Shown one piece after another: positions 6,245-11,356 of a DNA stretch of 21,774 bases. The number at the start of each line of letters is the position of its first letter. The stretch's first letter is position 1. The notes below the pieces were generated by a model. It was not told where the DNA came from. It did no database searches and worked only from the letters and a program-made list of their open reading frames with translations. A program made the position numbers and the translations under genes. The stretch comes from JAYEKL01 sp034660995 (GTDB lineage Bacteria > Patescibacteriota > Minisyncoccia > JAHIHE01 > JAGLIN01): the NCBI GenBank assembly GCA_034660995.1, contig JAYEKL010000024.1:1-21774 (forward strand), read 5' to 3'.

Positions 6245-6823
6245 CTATCTCTTTCCCAGTTCCTTTAAGCTCAATCTAATTCTTTCACTAACATCCTTTA
6301 CCTCTGCAGGAATATTTGATAACGCCTTCTTGGCTTGCGCCGAACTATATCCCAAACTAACTAAGGCTTCAATAGTATCCGTATAATCATTTATCTCTTT
6401 GCTCTTTCCTTGCAAAGCATCATCGTTTTCTGTATTTGAAAATTTGTTCCGAAGCTCTAAAACAACTCTTTCCGCAGTTTTCTTCCCAATTCCAGAAACA
6501 CGTGTCAGAATATTTGAGTCTCCTTTTGCAATCGCGACTTTAATGGTTTTCGGGTCGGCTAAAGATAATATTCCCATCCCTGCTTTTGGACCTATTCCTG
6601 AAATTGAGATTAGATACTCAAAAAGTTCAAGTTCTTTATATTCCAAAAATCCGTATAAAGCAAGCGCGTCTTCACGCACGTTTAAGTGGGTAAATAGTTC
6701 AATGTCTTGTCCAATTTCACTTAAATCAGACATAACAAAAACCTTATACCCAACATTTCCAGTTGATACTATTATAAAACTATCGTTCTTAAAAATTATT
6801 TTTCCTTTAATGTAAGAAATCAT
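6245..6823 (-). CDS. ruvA: Holliday junction branch migration protein RuvA (192 aa)
   Basis: RuvA binds four-way junctions as a tetramer and loads the RuvB motor. Domain I is the OB fold (MISYIKGKIIFKNDSFIIVSTGNVGYKVFV...). Domain II has two helix-hairpin-helix motifs, SGIGPKAGMGIL (about 75-86) and VSGIGKKTAERVV (about 109-121). Domain III is the UBA-like helical tail (DTIEALVSLGYSSAQAKKAL, about 148-167) that contacts RuvB. The acidic-pin region NVREDALALYGF is present. The length is normal and there are no inserts. It stands alone with its own terminator; ruvB and ruvC are not in the window. The leader is a repeat-built inverted repeat with no Shine-Dalgarno motif. Confidence 0.96.
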   Translation of the reverse strand: MISYIKGKIIFKNDSFIIVSTGNVGYKVFVMSDLSEIGQDIELFTHLNVREDALALYGFLEYKELELFEYLISISGIGPKAGMGILSLADPKTIKVAIAKGDSNILTRVSGIGKKTAERVVLELRNKFSNTENDDALQGKSKEINDYTDTIEALVSLGYSSAQAKKALSNIPAEVKDVSERIRLSLKELGKR

Positions 6824-6830
6824 AAATTCT

Positions 6831-6897
6831 ATTGTTATATTGCTCTATTGTTAAATATGCCATGCATAACAATACAGCAATACAACAATATAACAAT
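6831..6897. repeat. AT-rich inverted repeat in the ruvA leader
   Basis: The arms ATTGTTATATTG (6831-6842) and CAATATAACAAT (6886-6897) are perfect 12-mers, with further pairing inside (CTATTGTTA/TAACAATAC). It is made of the same TATTGTTA/TTGTTG words as 14581-14612 and 12680-12703. Confidence 0.7.
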
Positions 6898-6974
6898 TTA
6901 TTCTTAAATTCTACAGCAAGTTCTACTGCCACCCGCACAAAAAGCACACTTAACTATATTTAATATATATCTAT

Positions 6975-7003
6975 TTGACATTTTTCGCAAACTGTAATAG
7001 TAT
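6975..7003 (+). promoter_or_regulatory. Sigma70-type promoter for rpsT
   Basis: A consensus -35 box TTGACA (6975-6980) is followed after 17 bases by TAGTAT (6998-7003), a 4/6 match to TATAAT. The predicted transcript start is near 7010, about 37 bases before the rpsT ATG. Confidence 0.65.
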
Positions 7004-7046
7004 TTAATCATAGTTCATTATTCATAATTCATTATTCTATATAACT

Positions 7047-7355
7047 ATGCCAAATTTAAAATCAGCAAAGAAGGCCCTTAAAAAAAACAAAAGAAGGAAA
7101 ATTGTAAATACGCGATCTAAGGTTAAAATGAAAAAGATTATAAAAGACCTGGATGAATTTGCGCAAACATTAGATAAGAAAACAGAGAAAGTTACCGATG
7201 ATAAACTAAAAGAAATTGAAAAAATTCTCAAAAATGTTTACAAGCAAATAGATAAAACTGCAAAAAAAGGAATTATTAAAAAAAATACAGCTTCAAGAAA
7301 AAAATCTAAGCTAGCAAAAAAAGTTGGTGCAATAAAGCAAAAATCAAAGAAATAA
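7047..7355 (+). CDS. rpsT: 30S ribosomal protein S20 (102 aa)
   Basis: The N-terminus MPNLKSAKKALKKNKRRKIVNTRSK and the C-terminal signature DKTAKKGIIKKNTASRKKSKLAKKV are diagnostic of S20, which binds the 5' domain of 16S rRNA. About one third of the residues are Lys or Arg. At 102 residues it is slightly longer than the usual 85-90, from a Lys-rich tail and a slightly longer central helix (KTEKVTDDKLKEIEKIL). It is monocistronic, with its own promoter and a strong terminator. No Shine-Dalgarno motif is visible; the leader is TTCATTATTCATAATTCATTATT-type words. Confidence 0.96.
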   Translation: MPNLKSAKKALKKNKRRKIVNTRSKVKMKKIIKDLDEFAQTLDKKTEKVTDDKLKEIEKILKNVYKQIDKTAKKGIIKKNTASRKKSKLAKKVGAIKQKSKK

Positions 7356-7406
7356 ATTTTTGAAATAACGCATCTATCACAAAAACAAAAAACGAGGAAT
7401 AGACCA

Positions 7407-7446
7407 AAATAAACCACCCGAAATAAACAGGGTGGTTTATTTTTTT
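7407..7446 (+). terminator. Strong rho-independent terminator of rpsT
   Basis: A perfect 13-bp stem (AAATAAACCACCC 7407-7419, GGGTGGTTTATTT 7430-7442) with a 10-base loop runs into a T tract. It may also act weakly for the convergent holA. Confidence 0.92.
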
Positions 7447-7453
7447 ACATTCA

Positions 7454-7482
7454 GTCAGAGTCCTCTTCAGAGAGACTCTGAC
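7454..7482. repeat. Second hairpin between rpsT and holA
   Basis: GTCAGAGTC (7454-7462) and GACTCTGAC (7474-7482) are perfect 9-bp arms, and the loop CTCTTCAGAGA can fold further. It carries no T run. Its CTCTxxAGAGAGACT core resembles the hairpin at 16091-16112, suggesting a repeat family. Confidence 0.55.
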
Positions 7483-7508
7483 GATGCAGATAAATACTTA
7501 ATACTAAT

Positions 7509-8594
7509 CTACACAGACACCACAATTAAATCCAAAACTAGTTTTGCGTCCATTTTTCCAGTTTTCATTGCTAAGTCAGCATCAAAAAGTTTCTTGTATA
7601 TCTTTTTTAAAGTTTGTGTATCAAAATTTTGACATTGTTGAATACTTTTTTGGACAACAAAATGATGCATTTTCGTTTGTGAAACTATTTGCTGGCTTGC
7701 AAGACCCTGTTCCAAAAAACTTTTTATTTTTATCAAATTGCGAAACTGATAAACAAACATAGTTAAAATATAATTTTCATTTAGTCCTTCTTCAAGTTGC
7801 TTATTCAATAAAAGAATGGCTTTGGTTTTATTTCCAGAGCTTATACTATCTATTAAATTAAATATATTCATATCTACTTTTGATCTAACTAAAAGCTCTA
7901 CGTCTTTTTTTTCAATTTCTTCTTCACAGCAATAGCTTATAAGTTTTTCAATCTCATTGTTTGCTTCCCATAAATTATAAGCTTGATTTATTTTTCCACT
8001 TCTATCTTTCTGGGCAAGACCTTTTCCGAGAGATATTGCAAAAACATTTAAAGCATCTTTTTTGATATTTCCACCAAACTTTCCTACTCTATCCTTTATC
8101 CAATTCTCAAACTTAAAATCAGCTGGAATATCAAATTCTTTAATTTCTGCCAAACCAGACTTTTCAAGCTTAACTAATTCCTTATATATTTTTTTTCTTT
8201 TATCTAGCCCTTTTTCAATAAAAAATATTTTTATTTCTTCCTGCAAATTTTCAAAATATTTTAGAATTAGTTTGTCTTTCTCGTCAGTATTACTTTTATC
8301 TTTTTCATTTTCATCCTCTAATTTTTTCTTACTCAAAGAAAATAAACTATTTTTTATAATCAACAATTTATCAGAGTTAAAAAGAGAACCAGACATTAAA
8401 CCATCTTGCAATTTACTTAATTTCTCATCTTTGTTCAAGGCTTGATTGTTCCAGTCAATTTCATGAATATTAATACTTCCTCCCTTTTTTTCAAAAGCTT
8501 CTTTTTCTTTCTTTATTTCTTCTGCAATCGTAAAATCGTCATCGCCGAAGTAGAGATGGATGTTTGTATTGGTTTGGTTTGTTGTTCTATTCAT
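7509..8594 (-). CDS. holA: DNA polymerase III delta subunit HolA (361 aa)
   Basis: HolA is the clamp-loader wrench that opens the beta clamp. The family pattern is visible: a Walker-A-less N-terminal domain starting HLYFGDDDFTIAEEIKKEKEAF, the SLFNSDKLLIIKN segment (about 70-82), FENWIKDRVGKFGGNI (about 165-180), and the DLWEAnNEIEKL-type motif (here NLWEANNEIEKLISY, about 207-221). The C-terminal helical collar ends KLFDADLAMKTGKMDAKLVLDLIVV, matching the AD..lKtG...LxLexLl ending of HolA. The Lys/Glu-rich stretch LEDENEKDKSNTDEKDK around 92-108 is low complexity. It is transcribed alone; the start lacks a Shine-Dalgarno motif. Confidence 0.9.
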   Translation of the reverse strand: MNRTTNQTNTNIHLYFGDDDFTIAEEIKKEKEAFEKKGGSINIHEIDWNNQALNKDEKLSKLQDGLMSGSLFNSDKLLIIKNSLFSLSKKKLEDENEKDKSNTDEKDKLILKYFENLQEEIKIFFIEKGLDKRKKIYKELVKLEKSGLAEIKEFDIPADFKFENWIKDRVGKFGGNIKKDALNVFAISLGKGLAQKDRSGKINQAYNLWEANNEIEKLISYCCEEEIEKKDVELLVRSKVDMNIFNLIDSISSGNKTKAILLLNKQLEEGLNENYILTMFVYQFRNLIKIKSFLEQGLASQQIVSQTKMHHFVVQKSIQQCQNFDTQTLKKIYKKLFDADLAMKTGKMDAKLVLDLIVVSV

Positions 8595-8625
8595 TGTTGA
8601 TATATTTTAATTGTATAATAGAATT

Positions 8626-8783
8626 CCGTGTTAGTTTCTGATAAGAGGAATGAAACTAATACGCGGTGCGTCTATTTTATAAAACTTTAGCAGGAACAAT
8701 CCTGTTCACAGTAAGTCTAATTGGTTTATTAGACTTAATTTTAGCATAAGATAAATGAGGCGAAAACTAAGTCCTCTTTTTTT
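8626..8783 (+). ncRNA. Candidate structured RNA ending in a plus-strand terminator
   Basis: Both neighbours (holA and fic) are on the minus strand, yet this gap holds a plus-strand transcription unit. A perfect -10 box TATAAT lies at 8614-8619 without a convincing -35. Hairpin one is CGTGTTAGTTTC / GAAACTAATACG (8627-8638, 8652-8663), 12 pairs with one G-U. Hairpin two is GAACA/TGTTC (8694-8707). Hairpin three is TAAGTCTAAT/ATTAGACTTA (8712-8737), 10 perfect pairs. Last comes AAATGAGG/CCTCTTTT (8753-8780) with a T run. I found no signature of SRP RNA, tmRNA, RNase P RNA or a T-box. A cluster of small palindromes is the alternative explanation. Confidence 0.4.
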
Positions 8784-8806
8784 ATTTGTCTTAGAAATTC
8801 AAAACA

Positions 8807-10147
8807 TTACTCAAACAACCTCTCAATTTTATCCGTTGCGTAATAATAAACATTTCGCCCCTGTTTTTTAGAAGTTAAGAATTCCAACTCTTCTAAATTT
8901 TTTAAATCTTTAATAGCAGTCATTTTCGTAACTTGATAAATATTCATATGAACATTCAAAGATGTTTTTTCATTTTTGTCTTCGGAAAGATATTGCAAAA
9001 GCTGAATTTGCCTTTCATTGAGATTATATTTTATCCTTGACAATTTATTCATCTTCAAATTTTCTTTTGATTTTCTTTCAAGATACTTTTCAAACTCCTT
9101 AATTGATATCTTTATTTTTCTAATATTATAGTCTATAAAATAAGTCAGATCCAAGTCATCTTGCTCGCTATAAATATAAGCATTGCCATATTGAACAGGT
9201 GATTCTTTAATCACTTTTGAAATAGGCAGATAGGCAAATGCCCAATAATCTTTTTTAAGCAAATACCAATAAAACATAGTTCTTGCCAGCCTGCCATTGC
9301 CATCTGTAAATGGATGTAAATAACCAATCCAGAAATGGAGCATAATAGCTTTGATAACAGGATGTATGAATGGTCCAGCTAGTTCGTCATTGGCAAACTT
9401 TATAAATCTTTCAAGCTCATTTTTGGCAAATGATATTTTAGGAGCTTCATAATAAATTTCATAACTGTCAGAAACTATAATTTCATCTTTATCCTTTCTA
9501 AACACTCCTCTTTCATCTTCTGGAATTGAATTTATATCCTTTGTAATTATACTGTGCAACTCTAAAATTATATCCAATCCTATCTTCTTATTTTTATACT
9601 CGCTTTCAATTAATTGCATTGTTTTATAACTATTTAGAATCATTTGTTCTGATTCATTTCTTGGTTTTCTTCCTTCCCTTAAAAATTGTTTCGCAACCTT
9701 TCTTGTTGTATTTGCTCCTTCTAATTGTGATGATGCTATTGCTTCTTCCATTATCCCTCTGGAAATAAGTTTTTGTTTATTTTTTTCATCAACATCTTTC
9801 TTGGAAATAAAAAGACTGCCACCAGTGTTTAAATCTATTTCATGAAAAAATTCTTCAAGTTCTAACAATTTAATCCAAGTAAAATAATCCCCGCCTTTAT
9901 CCTTAATCGGACTTTTAATAGATTGAGCTCTTCTAATTGTTTTAACCATCAACCAAAATTCTTCCTTTGAGATATTTTTTGGCAGTGTTTTATATTTTAC
10001 TTTATCCCAATAAAGATATTCCGGCTGAAAAGTTTTTTGAATCAAGGAAAAAATTAAAGTAGCTTCTTTTCCTTGTTCAAAAAGTGTTTTTAGCGCCTTT
10101 TTTTCTTTAGCTTTTGATAGGTTAGGTTTTTTTAGCTTATATAACAT
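8807..10147 (-). CDS. Fic family protein, class II-type AMPylase (446 aa)
   Basis: Fic enzymes transfer AMP, or another nucleotide moiety, to hydroxyl side chains of target proteins. The catalytic motif HPFTDGNGR is complete at residues 278-286. An N-terminal autoinhibitory motif SSQLEG sits at 139-144, matching the (S/T)xxxE(G/N) helix that marks class II Fic proteins. The flap-region strand IYYEAP is at 231-236. Residues about 370-446 form a winged-helix-like domain (LNERQIQLLQYL...MNIYQVTKMTAIKDLKNLEELEFLTSKKQGRNVYYY), so the protein may bind DNA. The promoter carries 11-bp repeats and a palindrome, which could be its own operator. No separate antitoxin gene is adjacent, as expected for class II. 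The target is unknown. Confidence 0.93.
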   Translation of the reverse strand: MLYKLKKPNLSKAKEKKALKTLFEQGKEATLIFSLIQKTFQPEYLYWDKVKYKTLPKNISKEEFWLMVKTIRRAQSIKSPIKDKGGDYFTWIKLLELEEFFHEIDLNTGGSLFISKKDVDEKNKQKLISRGIMEEAIASSQLEGANTTRKVAKQFLREGRKPRNESEQMILNSYKTMQLIESEYKNKKIGLDIILELHSIITKDINSIPEDERGVFRKDKDEIIVSDSYEIYYEAPKISFAKNELERFIKFANDELAGPFIHPVIKAIMLHFWIGYLHPFTDGNGRLARTMFYWYLLKKDYWAFAYLPISKVIKESPVQYGNAYIYSEQDDLDLTYFIDYNIRKIKISIKEFEKYLERKSKENLKMNKLSRIKYNLNERQIQLLQYLSEDKNEKTSLNVHMNIYQVTKMTAIKDLKNLEELEFLTSKKQGRNVYYYATDKIERLFE

Positions 10148-10168
10148 ACTTATGAGATTGTAATTATT

Positions 10169-10219
10169 AAAATAGGTATAATTGTACCTATTTTATACCT
10201 ATTTTATACCTATTGTCAA
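10169..10219 (-). promoter_or_regulatory. fic promoter with overlapping palindrome and 11-bp repeats
   Basis: On the minus strand, -35 TTGACA (10214-10219), a 16-base spacer and -10 TATAAA (10192-10197) form a good promoter about 40 bases before the fic ATG. Three direct repeats with an 11-bp period (TACCTATTTTA at 10185 and 10196, TACCTATTG at 10207) span the spacer and -10. A palindrome AAAATAGGTA...TACCTATTTT (10169-10178, 10185-10194) overlaps the start region. This is a plausible autoregulatory operator. Confidence 0.65.
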
Positions 10220-10228
10220 ATTTTTTTA

Positions 10229-11323
10229 TTATTCCTCCACCTCCCATCCCACTTTCTGATTTGTCTGTACAACCTGAATCCAAATAGTCCCTGGTACAAA
10301 TTTTATCTCCTCATTTGCTTTATTATAAAAATATAATTTGGATTTCATATTCGTTTTATCTTTTTTCCATTTTCCTTTAATTTCCCGACCATTCTGATAT
10401 ACAATCGCATCACCTTCACCTTCAATATCCATATCATTGTATTGCCCTTCAATTTGCCGTGAAGCTGCAAATATTATTACAACATTTTTTGCGCTTATTT
10501 GCTCTGATGTTAATTTATCTCTATCTATCTTGTCTCCTTTAATTCTAAAATAAAGATTTTTTTCAAAATCATAAATATATTTAACCTCGTAAACTAAAGG
10601 ATATCCAATATTAAGTTCTCCGTTTTTATCTATCGGATTTTCTTCTTCGTAGAACTTATAACCCTCAAATTCACTTTCCATTCTATAATCAATGCGTTCA
10701 GAATATTCTTTTAATCTTTTTATAGTTGTAAATCCATCGTGTGGTTTTGGAAGTCCTGGTTTTCTATAAAATACGCTTCCATCCAAATACAAAGCATTTA
10801 CATTATCCATAATTTTATTGTTCAATTTATCTAATGCGTAATGAGATCCTCCCCAATGCGCGTAAATTGCGTCAAACCCCATCGCCAATGGAATAAAGTC
10901 GTGTCTAGCGCTTCTGATGCTTCCAACCTCTGCCGGCTCACCACAAACATAAACCGCCATATAGCGTGTGATACCATTCGTTACAACGGGCATCTCAACA
11001 ACTAAATCAGCGCTAGCCAATCCGCTTAACGGCCACGCTTCTAAGTCTCCAGCAAGCATTACCGCGAATGGTCTCGCTTTCACATTTTCACATCTAATTC
11101 CATTTATTAAACTTCTTTCTCCCTCATCTTCATCTTTATTATCCTCATCTCCAGAATTATCTATTACTATCTCATCACTATTTTCATTTTCTATTGTTAT
11201 AGTTCTACTTCCCAATAAATTCTTAGTATTACTAATAACAAAAACTGTAATAACAATTAAAACTATAACAGCTATTATCGCATAAAATTTTTGTCTTTTA
11301 TCCAAATGTTCAAATGTTATCAT
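10229..11323 (-). CDS. DUF3048 domain protein, membrane-anchored (364 aa)
   Basis: One N-terminal membrane helix (about residues 13-31) is followed by an acidic Asp/Glu linker (about 45-68) and the extracytoplasmic DUF3048 region. The first half carries RPFAVMLAGDLEAWPLSGLASADLVVEMPVVTNGITRYMAVY and VGSIRSARHDFIPLAMGFDAIYAHWGGSHYAL, a close fit to the family pattern of AVMIDN...SGL..AD.VYE...ITR.MAVF and GPIRSAR. The second half is the beta-rich C-terminal DUF3048 domain ending in a KFVPGTIWIQVVQ strand. The family includes Bacillus YerB-like lipoproteins; the biochemical role is unknown. Here a membrane helix replaces the lipobox. It follows polA by 17 bases and is probably co-transcribed with it. 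Confidence 0.88.
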   Translation of the reverse strand: MITFEHLDKRQKFYAIIAVIVLIVITVFVISNTKNLLGSRTITIENENSDEIVIDNSGDEDNKDEDEGERSLINGIRCENVKARPFAVMLAGDLEAWPLSGLASADLVVEMPVVTNGITRYMAVYVCGEPAEVGSIRSARHDFIPLAMGFDAIYAHWGGSHYALDKLNNKIMDNVNALYLDGSVFYRKPGLPKPHDGFTTIKRLKEYSERIDYRMESEFEGYKFYEEENPIDKNGELNIGYPLVYEVKYIYDFEKNLYFRIKGDKIDRDKLTSEQISAKNVVIIFAASRQIEGQYNDMDIEGEGDAIVYQNGREIKGKWKKDKTNMKSKLYFYNKANEEIKFVPGTIWIQVVQTNQKVGWEVEE

Positions 11324-11332
11324 GCTAAAATG

Positions 11333-11356
11333 TTAATATGTTAATATGTTAATATG
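11333..11356. repeat. TTAATATG x3 spanning the polA stop codon
   Basis: Three tandem 8-bp units occupy the polA-DUF3048 junction. The polA stop codon (TAA, 11341-11343) and its last residues (NILTY) are read from this tract, so the repeat may have changed the C-terminus of PolA. Related words are at 15934-15970. Confidence 0.8.

Noticed and set aside
7393..7406. 14-mer CGAGGAATAGACCA shared with 20587-20600
   Set aside because: A shared 14-mer is expected by chance at about this level in 22 kb, and the surroundings do not align.
8627..8663. CRISPR-repeat-like word (GTTAGTTTC...GAATGAAAC)
   Set aside because: A single copy with no spacer array and no cas genes; better read as a hairpin of the RNA candidate.
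8641..8680. Possible T-box (ACGCGGTGCGTCT)
   Set aside because: The AGGGTGGNACCGCG antiterminator core is absent, and no aminoacyl-tRNA synthetase or amino acid gene follows.
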